Shown here piece after piece: positions 1-7,483 of a stretch of DNA of 12,383 bases (within the stretch, counting starts at the first letter, position 1; every line of letters begins with the position of its first letter). The notes below the pieces were generated by a model that was not told the DNA's origin, searched no databases, and worked only from the letters and a program-made list of their open reading frames with translations. Source of the stretch: Methanomassiliicoccales archaeon UBA147 (GTDB lineage: Archaea; Thermoplasmatota; Thermoplasmata; SG8-5); contig DAJR01000034.1 of the NCBI GenBank assembly GCA_002496385.1, forward strand, positions 1-12,383, written 5' to 3'. Made by a program: the position numbers and the translations under genes.

Positions 1-630
1 GCATTGGTGGAAATGTGGTCGGACAGATTCTTCTACTTCGTGTTCAAGTACGAGTGGAACTTCGTTGATTGCGGTGACAAGGCCAGCGCCCTGAACACCG
101 ACCAGATTGACGTCGAGAACGCCGAACGCTACGGCATCACCTATGTCGGCAGCGACGGGGCGAAGCATTACCCCCTCATCCTCCACCAATCTACGTCCGG
201 TGCCATCGAGCGGCTGATTTACTCGCTCCTGGAGAAGGCCGCGATGGACTCTAAAAAAGGCCTGAAACCCTCGCTCCCGTTCTGGCTTTCCCCGACACAG
301 GTCCGCTTCCTTCCTGTCAAGGATGACTTCCTCCCGGATTGCATTGCGATGGCCAAGAATCTCCCTGGCCGTGTTGATGTGGATGACAGGGAGATGACCA
401 TCGGCAAGAAAATCCGTGACGCGGAGAGGGAATGGGTGCCGCTCATCATCGTATTCGGCGACAACGAGAAACAGTCCAGACAATTCCAGGTTCGTATGAG
501 GGGCCAGGACGAAAAGTCCATGACCTTCGACGAACTTACTGCCGCGATAACTGCCATGCAGAAGAGCATGCCTTTCGAACCGCTGGCACTTCCGATGACC
601 CTTGATAAGCGCATCGTTTTCAGGGGATAG
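1..630 (+). CDS. thrS: threonyl-tRNA synthetase, C-terminal part (5' end outside window)
   Basis: This is the end of an archaeal-type class II threonyl-tRNA synthetase, which charges tRNA-Thr in the cytoplasm. The frame is open from base 1 with no convincing start, so the N-terminal editing domain and most of the catalytic domain lie to the left. What remains begins in the last part of the catalytic core: the segment LNTDQIDVENAERYGITYV leads into the class II motif 3 region SGAIERLIYSLLE (about bases 196-234). The anticodon-binding domain follows, opening with LPFWLSPTQVRFLPV (about 280-324) and continuing through GKKIRDAEREWVPLIIVFGD (about 394-453). The protein ends in IVFRG at the TAG at 628-630. 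The next gene starts four bases after this stop, which points to one transcript and coupled translation. I am confident in the family; the archaeal subtype is judged from remembered sequence character. Confidence 0.95.
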   Translation, partial: ALVEMWSDRFFYFVFKYEWNFVDCGDKASALNTDQIDVENAERYGITYVGSDGAKHYPLILHQSTSGAIERLIYSLLEKAAMDSKKGLKPSLPFWLSPTQVRFLPVKDDFLPDCIAMAKNLPGRVDVDDREMTIGKKIRDAEREWVPLIIVFGDNEKQSRQFQVRMRGQDEKSMTFDELTAAITAMQKSMPFEPLALPMTLDKRIVFRG

Positions 631-634
631 GCGG

Positions 635-2416
635 ATGTCAACCGCCATCTCGGTAAATTCCGTGTCAAAGTCATTCGGGCCGCAGCATGTCCTTGTCGAT
701 GTGAGCTTCGAGGTCCTTGTAGGCCAGAAAGTCGGTTTGGTCGGCCAGAACGGAACAGGAAAAAGCACCCTTCTCAACATCATATGTGGCCTTGAAAAGG
801 CAGACAATGGCGAGCTTAAGATTCCCAAGGATGTTTCCATCGGATACATGACCCAGGAGAGCGGCCTGGATGACGGGATTTCCCTTATTGACGCCGTGTC
901 CGCCCCTACCGGGAAGCTCGGCTCCCTCGCAAAGCGCGTTGCATATCTCGAGAGGAAGATGGAACTTCCCCTTGAGCCGGGGGCCATGGAAGCCGCATCG
1001 AAGGACTATGCCCAGGCGCTGGAGGAATTCGCTGCCTGCGGCGGATACGGCCATCCCTCGAAGGCAGAAAGCGTCATGGAGAGGTTGGGCCTGGAGAAAC
1101 GCGCTTACAACACCAAGATAAGCGACCTGAGCGGCGGGGAGCGCACCAAGGCCCGCCTGGCCAGGATTGTAATGGAGGCGGAGGACGCCGACCTCCTGAT
1201 ACTGGACGAGCCAACGAACCATCTGGACATCGAGACGACGGTCTGGCTGGAGGACTACCTTGCAGCTTACCGGGGCTCCGCGATAATTGTCTCGCACGAC
1301 CGTTACCTGTTGGACAAGCTCGTGACCAAGGTTGTGGAGATAGAGGACGCCCGCTCAACCGTCTACTCTGGCAACTACACCCAGTTCCTTGAAAAGAAAG
1401 CCCTCGAGCTGGAAAACCTCTCGAAGCGATACAGCAAACAGCAGAAGGAGATCAAACGCCAGCAGGAGATGATAGAGTTCATGCACCGCGTGTACTCCTT
1501 CAGCAGCCTCCACAAGACGCAGCAGAAGAAACTGGACAGGATGGAGAAGATAGACAAACCTGTCAACCACACCCGCGAGCTGGGCATAGATTTCGGGAGC
1601 GCGGAGAAATCGGGCAAGGATACGCTGGATGCCGTCGGCGTGACCAAGAAATACGGCCAGATTCCCATCATAGGCAAATGCGACTTTCGTATAGAGAAGG
1701 GCGAGAAGGTCGGCCTCATAGGTTCGAACGGCTCGGGAAAGACAACACTGGTGAAGATGATCATGGGCGAGGAGAAGCCCACATCCGGCACCATCAAGAT
1801 AAGCAAGGGCGTCAGCATCGGCTATTACTCCCAGGAGCAGGACGGCCTCATCCGTGACAATACCGTCATCCAGGAGATGCGCAAGCACAAGAAGGACGCC
1901 AGCGAGGAATGGGTGCGCACCTTCCTGGGCCGGTTCTTCTTCAGCGGCCAGAGCGTGTTCAAGAAGGTGTTCCAGCTGAGCGGGGGAGAGCGCGCCAGGC
2001 TCGCGATAGCCAAGCTCCTCATGTCCCAGCAAAATTTCCTGATACTGGATGAGCCGACCAACTACCTGGACATATATGCCAAGGCATCGATGGAGCAGGC
2101 GCTGGCCGATTACCCGGGCACGGTGCTGGTGATATCACACGACAGGGCGATGCTGGACGCGGTCGTGAATCGGATATTCGAGATGCGGGACGGCGCTCTG
2201 CGGACTTACACAGGCAATTACTCGGACTATCTCAGGGCGAGGGGCGGGCCCGTCCTGTCAAGCGGCGGCGACACCTATGAAGTTACTAAAAAATATACCG
2301 ACTGGACAATCGGGAAGAAGTACGCGAAGGGGCAGGTGTTGAAGATAAGCGGGGCCGAGCTGGAAGGGCACAGGTGGGCGATAGAGAACGGGTTCCTGGC
2401 GAAACGCGGGAAGTAG
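635..2416 (+). CDS. ABC-F family ATPase (ribosome-associated translation factor type)
   Basis: This 593-residue protein has two ABC ATPase domains in one chain and no membrane segments, the hallmark of ABC-F proteins, which bind the ribosomal E site and relieve stalled translation. Domain 1 shows Walker A GQNGTGKS (37-44), signature LSGGE (165-169), Walker B with DEPTNHLD (191-198) and the H-loop VSHDR. Domain 2 shows Walker A GSNGSGKT (363-370), signature LSGGE (448-452) and DEPTNYLD (from 472). The charged helical linker (about 255-310) corresponds to the tRNA-contacting arm, but its tip reads RVYSFSSLHKTQQ, unlike the usual Lys/Ala/Gln/Ser-rich tip as I remember it. A tail of about 60 residues with TDWTIGKKYAKG follows the second domain; I do not recognise it. 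ATG 635 is preferred over an in-frame ATG at 602, because 602 lies inside thrS while 635 follows GGGGA (623-627) and yields the usual compact N-terminus. The exact subfamily and any antibiotic-protection role cannot be decided from sequence. Confidence 0.93.
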   Translation: MSTAISVNSVSKSFGPQHVLVDVSFEVLVGQKVGLVGQNGTGKSTLLNIICGLEKADNGELKIPKDVSIGYMTQESGLDDGISLIDAVSAPTGKLGSLAKRVAYLERKMELPLEPGAMEAASKDYAQALEEFAACGGYGHPSKAESVMERLGLEKRAYNTKISDLSGGERTKARLARIVMEAEDADLLILDEPTNHLDIETTVWLEDYLAAYRGSAIIVSHDRYLLDKLVTKVVEIEDARSTVYSGNYTQFLEKKALELENLSKRYSKQQKEIKRQQEMIEFMHRVYSFSSLHKTQQKKLDRMEKIDKPVNHTRELGIDFGSAEKSGKDTLDAVGVTKKYGQIPIIGKCDFRIEKGEKVGLIGSNGSGKTTLVKMIMGEEKPTSGTIKISKGVSIGYYSQEQDGLIRDNTVIQEMRKHKKDASEEWVRTFLGRFFFSGQSVFKKVFQLSGGERARLAIAKLLMSQQNFLILDEPTNYLDIYAKASMEQALADYPGTVLVISHDRAMLDAVVNRIFEMRDGALRTYTGNYSDYLRARGGPVLSSGGDTYEVTKKYTDWTIGKKYAKGQVLKISGAELEGHRWAIENGFLAKRGK

Positions 2417-2427
2417 CCTCACCCTCA

Positions 2428-2437
2428 AAAATTTATA
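2428..2437 (+). promoter_or_regulatory. archaeal TATA box for the surface-protein gene
   Basis: The gap between the ABC-F gene and the surface-protein gene is 67 bases. It contains AAAATTTATA, a close match to an archaeal TATA element, in otherwise GC-rich sequence. With the usual spacing of about 25 bases, transcription would start near 2455-2462, leaving a leader of roughly 25 bases that includes the ribosome-binding site. This implies the giant gene has its own promoter instead of depending on thrS/ABC-F read-through. Confidence 0.6.
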
Positions 2438-2470
2438 CTATGCCGCCATTCCTTCAACTTCAGCCTAGAA

Positions 2471-2477
2471 GGAGAGG
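2471..2477 (+). promoter_or_regulatory. Shine-Dalgarno site that fixes a TTG start
   Basis: GGAGAGG lies six bases before the TTG at 2484 and complements the 3' end of 16S rRNA well. No ATG or GTG in frame offers a better placed start, and translation from the TTG gives MKKTTSILLALLLIATPL, a textbook signal-peptide beginning. The site therefore decides the start codon. Confidence 0.7.
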
Positions 2478-2483
2478 AACCAT

Positions 2484-5400
2484 TTGAAGAAAACGACCAG
2501 CATATTACTGGCCCTGTTATTGATTGCCACGCCATTGAGCGTGCTATCGGCGAGCGTTACGGCGGCGCCTGTGACCGTGACGCCGCTGGGCGGCGGCTCT
2601 TTCGGGGGCGGGGACGGTTCCGCTGGAAATCCGTATAATATCACCGATGTGCTGGACCTGCAGGCGATGAGCGGGAACCTGAGCGCAAATTACACGCTGG
2701 TATGCGACATCGACGCGACGAACACCAGCATTATCGGGAACCCGTCCAACAACCAGGGCCGCGGCTTCATCCCCATCGGGAATTTATCTGACCCCTTCAC
2801 CGGAAATTTCGATGGTCAGGGACATACCATAATTGGATTATACATGTCCGGGCCTTGGAATTACACGGGGCTTTTTGGCTGCCTAGCGCCAACAGCCGTA
2901 ATTGAGAACGTTAATCTTGATAATATCTTTGTCAACTGCTGGCAATGGCGTGGTGCCCTTGCCGGATTGAACAACGGTGGAACCATACGCAACTGCTCCG
3001 CTTCCGGGACAATAGGTTACGCGAGCAACAATACCGGCGGCCTGGTTGGCAGAAGCGTGGGCGGCATAATCGACAACTGCACCTCATCATGTTCTGTCAC
3101 TTCCACGAACGGAAATAACATAGGCGGGTTCGTTGGGAATGCTTACAGCGCGGTCAAGATAACGAACTGCCATGCATCAGGCACGGTTCAGGGTGTGGAC
3201 AATGTCGGCGGATTCGTCGGTAATTTCAACATAGAGGGCTCGGAAATATCGAACTGCAGCGCCACCGGGAACGTCCATGGTGATGACCTGGTTGGTGGTT
3301 TCGTTGGCCAGAGCACACTGGGTTCCGACATAACGGACTGTCACTCCGCCGGAGACGTGAACGCGACCGGAACAGGGTTAGGGAGGGCCGGCGGCTTTAT
3401 TGGCTCCCATGGCGGTGCCGGGCTTGTTCAACTTACAGTCATACAGAGATGCTATGCATCCGGTGACGTTTTCGGGGCATCGGCTCTCGGCGGTTTTGCC
3501 GGAACGAACGGCGACACGGCGATGGCATGCATCTACGATTGCTATGCACTGGGGGATGTCTCCGGGACAGGTTCCACAGCCGGGGGATTCCTTGGCAGTT
3601 GGTCCCATGGGCCAGTAGAGAGATGCTACAGCACCGGTGCGCCCGGCGCGATCGGGGGCGGCGTCGGCGGCTTTGTTGGATATGTCAGCCTGGATGCCAG
3701 TTGGCTGTCCCATGACAACAGGTGGGACAATGAAACGTCTGGCTTCATCACTGGAAGCGGCGACGGTTTTCCGGCAGTTATACAGGGGAACTACACTTCC
3801 CAATTGCTCGAACAGAACACTTACCAGGGCTTCGATTTCACGAATGTCTGGTGGATACTAAATGGCGAGACCCGCCCCTTCCTTCGCATGGAGTGGAGCA
3901 CCGATATCCGCAACAGCCACCAGCTCCAATTGGTTCACATGAATCTCTCGGTGAACTACACCCTGAAGAACGACATAGACCTCAGCGACACGGTCGCATC
4001 GAGCCAGATGTGGGGGACCAGCAACGCGGCCGGCAAGGGGTTCATGCCGCTTGGAGACAATACCGATAGCTTCAATCGCTGCTTCGATGGCAAAGGCTAC
4101 ACAATATCCAACATGTACATCAACCGCTCAACGGAAGCATTGGCCGTCGGCCTGTTCAGGTATCTGAACCTGGGCTCCGCCCCTGGCTCCAGAGTGGAGA
4201 ATCTCGCATTGGAGAATTGCAGCATAACCGGCCAAGATTCTGTGGGTGGCCTTGTTGGAGAAAATCATGGCAGCACAATAGCGAACTGCTCCGGCAGCGG
4301 CACAGTTCACGGAAGTGATTATGTCGGCGGCCTCATCGGATATTTGTACAATTGCCCCGTCATGAACTGTTCCAGCAGCAGCAATGTCATCGGAATAGGG
4401 GATTATGTCGGCGGCCTGATTGGCGAAAGCGAAGGCACCATCATGGATTGTTCCAGCACCGGCAATGTCAGCGGAGAATACTATGTCGGCGGCTTCGTCG
4501 GGCAAATTTTTAGTGGCGCCATCATGAACTGCACGAGCGCCGGCAATGCCATCGGAACCGCAAGTTACATTGGCGGTTTCGCCGGAGAAAATTCCGTCAC
4601 CATCTCGAACTGCACGAGCACCGGCAACGCAGAGAGCGACACTGGCAATAATGTTGGCGGTTTCGTTGGATACAACGGTGGCGCTGCCATCACGGATTGC
4701 ACCGGCGCCGGCAGTGCCGAAGGTGACTCGTGGATTGGCGGCTTTGTCGGAGATAATGATGGCCCCATCACGAACTGCTCCAGCGCCGGCAGCGCAAGCG
4801 GGTCAAATTATACCGGCGGCTTTGCCGGGGGTAATAGGAACATCATATCCGGCTGTTCCGGCATCGGCAGCGCCAACGGAACAACAGTGTACGTTGGCGG
4901 TTTCGCAGGATATAATTATGGCTCAGGCACTATCATCAATTGCACCAGCGCCGGCAATGTCGGCGAATCTCAGTATGCCGGCGGCTTCGTCGGAGAAAAT
5001 GCCGGCACAATCGCGAACTCTTCCAGCAGCGGCAATGCCATCGGAACTTCTGACGCCGGCGGCTTCGTCGGAGATAATTTGGGAGGCACCATCAGAAACT
5101 GCTACAGCACCGGCGAAGCCATCGCAACGGGAGAGTATGTTGGCGGTTTCGCTGCATATAATAGTGGTACTGGCACAATCATGAACTGCTATAGCATTGC
5201 CAACGCCAGCGGATCCAATTATGTTGGCGGTTTCATAGGTTACAATTCGGGTACAATCGCGGCCTGTTTCTGGGACACCGACACATCCGGCACATCAACA
5301 GGAATAGGGGCCGGCACCATGGCCGGCGCCACCGGCAAGACCACAGTCGATATGAAGACCCAGGCCACATTCACCACCGACCTGGGCGCCGCCGCCTGGG

Positions 5401-7418
5401 ACTTCGACGACATCTGGTGGATGCAGGAGGGCCTCACCTACCCGTTGCTCAGGTGGGCGATTGACATAACGCCGCCGGAGATTATCTCCACCGACCCGGT
5501 CCATCAGGAGGATGGCGTGGCCGTGGACGTCGGAACATATGTCGTGGTGTTCGACAAGGAGATGGATGCGACTGTAACTGCTGTAGACACTAACCTGCCA
5601 GGAGTGGTAACATCATGGCATGATGGCTTCACTTTCCATATAGGCTATGGTGAACTCGATGACCTTACCGAGTACTACGTGGACTTCACGGGCAAGGGCC
5701 ACAAGGACGTGCTTGGGATTGCGCTGGGGGGTGATATGTTATTCAACTTCACCACCGGCGACTTCACGGCGCCCACCATCGTGTCATGGGCCCCTTCGGG
5801 TGACAATGTGGCCACCGCCGCGGGCTGGCTCAATGTCACGTTCAGCGAGCCGATAGACTCCGAGAACCCGGCCATGAACCCCAGCCAGCTCAGAACCAAT
5901 CTTCCGGGCTTCTCCCCGGTGGGATGGAATGCCGAAAGCACCATGGTGACATTTACCTATGGAATCATGAGCGAAACCACTCTTTACTATCTCGACTTCA
6001 GCGTTGTCAATGTGCTAGATATGGCGGGGCACTCTCTTGAAGGCGAGATGAACGTCACCTTCACCACCGGCGATTTCACGGCGCCCACCATAACCGCCAC
6101 CATGCATGCCCAGGATGCCACAGGCGTCTCGGTAGCCGCCGGGTACTATGAGGCGACTTTCAGCGAGCCCATGGCTGCGGCGGGCACGGTCGCCACGGGG
6201 CTGCCAGGCGCATCCGGCTCATGGCAGAACACAACCGTTTACAGGGTGACCTACACCGCCCTGGCCGATTCAACGGAATACGGTCTGACCTTCAATGACT
6301 TCACGGACACGGCGGGCAACCCGCTTGCCGGCACCACTGTCTGGACCTTCACCACCGGGGACTTCACGGACCCCGTAGCCAACGCCGGCCCCGACCAGAT
6401 AGTGGATGAGGACACAGTGGTTTCATTCAACGGAACGGCATCCACCGACAACGTGGCGATAGCCACATACTCCTGGACTTTCACGGTCCCCACAGGCGCG
6501 GTGACGCTCACCGGCACGCAGCCCACCTACACCTTCACGACCCCCGGGGTTTACACCGTTACACTCAATGTCACCGATACCGCCGGAAACTGGGTAACAG
6601 ATACGATGACCGTCACTGTCAACGACATCACTGACCCAGTGGCGAACGCCGGTACTGACCAGGCAGTTCCCGAAGGCACAATTGTGACATTCAACGGAAT
6701 CGCCAGCACGGACAATGTCGGCATAACCAACTACACTTGGAACTTCACCTTCGGCGGGTCTGCAGTTAAGCTTTACGGGGTTTCGCCGGAGTTCAACTTC
6801 ACCATTGCCGGGAATTATACCGTGACACTGACTGTGAAAGATGCCGCAGGCAACACGGGTACGGACGCAATGCTGGTAGCGGTCTCGGCGGTGCCTACGG
6901 CAGATATCACTTCCCCGGTCGCAAACGCGGGTGATGACCAGTCAGTAACCGCGGGAACGGTGGTAACCTTCGACGGCTCAGGCTCGACTGACAATGTCGG
7001 CATAGCGAACTACACCTGGACGTTCACCTTCGACGGTGCAGCTCGAACGCTGTACGGCGTTGCCCCGACCTTCAACTTCACAACCGCCGGTAATTACACA
7101 GTGACGCTCGCAGTGAGCGATATCGCGGGCAACACGGACACCGATATCGTGCTTGTCGCCGTGAACCCAACGATTGCGCCACCGGCAGAGGAGACAGGAG
7201 GCGGCCAGGGCGGCTATCTTTGGATAGGCCTGATACTGGTCATCGTGGCCGTGGTCGCGCTGCTCACCTTCCTGATGATGGGCAAGGCCGGAGCGCCGAA
7301 GGAGGCGGGGCCAGAGGAAGCAGTGACAGAGCCGGAAGCTCCTGCAAAGCAGGACACAGTTGAAACGGAATCACCCGCCCCCGAAACCGAGGATTCCCTG
7401 GACGACCTAGAACTCTGA
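2484..7418 (+). CDS. giant surface protein: signal peptide, two GLUG solenoids, 3 Ig-like, 3 PKD domains, C-terminal membrane anchor
   Basis: This 1644-residue protein is exported and anchored in the membrane with nearly all of it outside. Residues 1-28 or so form a signal peptide (KK, a Leu/Ile-rich core, then small residues around SASVTAA). Two GLUG beta-solenoid modules follow: residues 52-471 and 472-991, each with an opening NLSxNYTL..DID and FDGxGxTI segment and a closing W-W-W...P-LR segment. Three Ig-like domains of the Big_5/SbsA type occupy about 992-1292, each ending in FTTGDFT. Three PKD domains, each beginning PVANAG.DQ and ending with TVTL.V.D.AGN, occupy about 1293-1561. A Gly-rich stretch leads to one transmembrane helix (about 1578-1600), then a 42-residue acidic tail rich in Glu and Pro. 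About 40 N-x-S/T sequons suggest heavy N-glycosylation. GLUG, Ig-like and PKD domains are typical of adhesins and surface layers, so adhesion or a surface-coat role is likely, but I see no catalytic domain and no specific ligand can be named. The start is TTG with a good ribosome-binding site. Confidence 0.93.
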   Translation: MKKTTSILLALLLIATPLSVLSASVTAAPVTVTPLGGGSFGGGDGSAGNPYNITDVLDLQAMSGNLSANYTLVCDIDATNTSIIGNPSNNQGRGFIPIGNLSDPFTGNFDGQGHTIIGLYMSGPWNYTGLFGCLAPTAVIENVNLDNIFVNCWQWRGALAGLNNGGTIRNCSASGTIGYASNNTGGLVGRSVGGIIDNCTSSCSVTSTNGNNIGGFVGNAYSAVKITNCHASGTVQGVDNVGGFVGNFNIEGSEISNCSATGNVHGDDLVGGFVGQSTLGSDITDCHSAGDVNATGTGLGRAGGFIGSHGGAGLVQLTVIQRCYASGDVFGASALGGFAGTNGDTAMACIYDCYALGDVSGTGSTAGGFLGSWSHGPVERCYSTGAPGAIGGGVGGFVGYVSLDASWLSHDNRWDNETSGFITGSGDGFPAVIQGNYTSQLLEQNTYQGFDFTNVWWILNGETRPFLRMEWSTDIRNSHQLQLVHMNLSVNYTLKNDIDLSDTVASSQMWGTSNAAGKGFMPLGDNTDSFNRCFDGKGYTISNMYINRSTEALAVGLFRYLNLGSAPGSRVENLALENCSITGQDSVGGLVGENHGSTIANCSGSGTVHGSDYVGGLIGYLYNCPVMNCSSSSNVIGIGDYVGGLIGESEGTIMDCSSTGNVSGEYYVGGFVGQIFSGAIMNCTSAGNAIGTASYIGGFAGENSVTISNCTSTGNAESDTGNNVGGFVGYNGGAAITDCTGAGSAEGDSWIGGFVGDNDGPITNCSSAGSASGSNYTGGFAGGNRNIISGCSGIGSANGTTVYVGGFAGYNYGSGTIINCTSAGNVGESQYAGGFVGENAGTIANSSSSGNAIGTSDAGGFVGDNLGGTIRNCYSTGEAIATGEYVGGFAAYNSGTGTIMNCYSIANASGSNYVGGFIGYNSGTIAACFWDTDTSGTSTGIGAGTMAGATGKTTVDMKTQATFTTDLGAAAWDFDDIWWMQEGLTYPLLRWAIDITPPEIISTDPVHQEDGVAVDVGTYVVVFDKEMDATVTAVDTNLPGVVTSWHDGFTFHIGYGELDDLTEYYVDFTGKGHKDVLGIALGGDMLFNFTTGDFTAPTIVSWAPSGDNVATAAGWLNVTFSEPIDSENPAMNPSQLRTNLPGFSPVGWNAESTMVTFTYGIMSETTLYYLDFSVVNVLDMAGHSLEGEMNVTFTTGDFTAPTITATMHAQDATGVSVAAGYYEATFSEPMAAAGTVATGLPGASGSWQNTTVYRVTYTALADSTEYGLTFNDFTDTAGNPLAGTTVWTFTTGDFTDPVANAGPDQIVDEDTVVSFNGTASTDNVAIATYSWTFTVPTGAVTLTGTQPTYTFTTPGVYTVTLNVTDTAGNWVTDTMTVTVNDITDPVANAGTDQAVPEGTIVTFNGIASTDNVGITNYTWNFTFGGSAVKLYGVSPEFNFTIAGNYTVTLTVKDAAGNTGTDAMLVAVSAVPTADITSPVANAGDDQSVTAGTVVTFDGSGSTDNVGIANYTWTFTFDGAARTLYGVAPTFNFTTAGNYTVTLAVSDIAGNTDTDIVLVAVNPTIAPPAEETGGGQGGYLWIGLILVIVAVVALLTFLMMGKAGAPKEAGPEEAVTEPEAPAKQDTVETESPAPETEDSLDDLEL
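2934..3680 (+). repeat. GLUG solenoid array 1 (about 9 coils, irregular)
   Basis: The repeat unit is a variant of [N/D/R]C-x-S-x-G-x-V...VGGFVG.....I. Using the Asn/Asp/Arg before the Cys as a marker, coils fall at residues 151, 170, 198, 228, 257, 285, 322, 352 and 380, a spacing of 19 to 37 residues. The array is more diverged and less regular than the second array, with longer insertions around residues 285-322. It ends in a degenerate closing segment RWDNETSG that corresponds to FWDTDTSG in module 2. Confidence 0.85.
4215..5270 (+). repeat. GLUG solenoid array 2 (14 coils, regular)
   Basis: The unit is NCSS.GN..G...YVGGFVG.N.GTI. The Asn-Cys marker falls at residues 578, 601, 628, 655, 682, 709, 738, 764, 790, 819, 845, 872, 901 and 927, so the period is 26 or 27 residues, with occasional 29-residue units that add a Gly/Ser pair in one loop and a first unit of 23. 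At the DNA level short strings such as TATGTCGGCGGC recur but third positions vary, so the copies are not a fresh tandem expansion. The array closes with CFWDTDTSG, the usual terminal unit of GLUG arrays. Confidence 0.9.
5459..6359 (+). repeat. three tandem Ig-like (Big_5/SbsA-type) domains
   Basis: Three units of about 96-104 residues (about 992-1092, 1093-1196, 1197-1292) share an opening such as APTI, a central VTFSEP or VVFDKEMD strand, a strand with LTEYYVDF or STEYGLTF, and a closing FTTGDFT. This is the pattern of bacterial/archaeal Ig-like domains found in surface proteins, usually spacers or calcium-stabilised stalk units. None contains cysteine. Confidence 0.85.
6360..7166 (+). repeat. 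three tandem PKD domains
   Basis: Three units of about 90 residues start near residues 1294, 1384 and 1474 with a DPVANAGPDQ-like strand. Each then shows V.FNG.ASTDNV.I..Y.W.F and ends with YTFTTPGVYTVTLNVTD.AGN or a close variant. These are classic PKD sequences, common in archaeal surface-layer proteins as rigid spacers or carbohydrate/protein contact domains. Here they are the last extracellular domains before the membrane anchor. Confidence 0.92.
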
Positions 7419-7483
7419 CTTTAACTTTCGCCCCCCTCAAACTGAGCAAAACCCTCATAACCCCGTCGCAATATCCCCGATGC

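Noticed and set aside
602..634. Longer N-terminus for the ABC-F protein from an in-frame ATG at 602
   Set aside because: It would lie inside the last codons of thrS and add residues with no family resemblance; ATG 635 has an adequate ribosome-binding site and gives the normal N-terminus.
4215..5270. Repeated DNA with a 78-87 base period as a possible CRISPR array
   Set aside because: The period is in frame with one long reading frame, copies differ at third codon positions, and there are no identical repeats separated by unique spacers.
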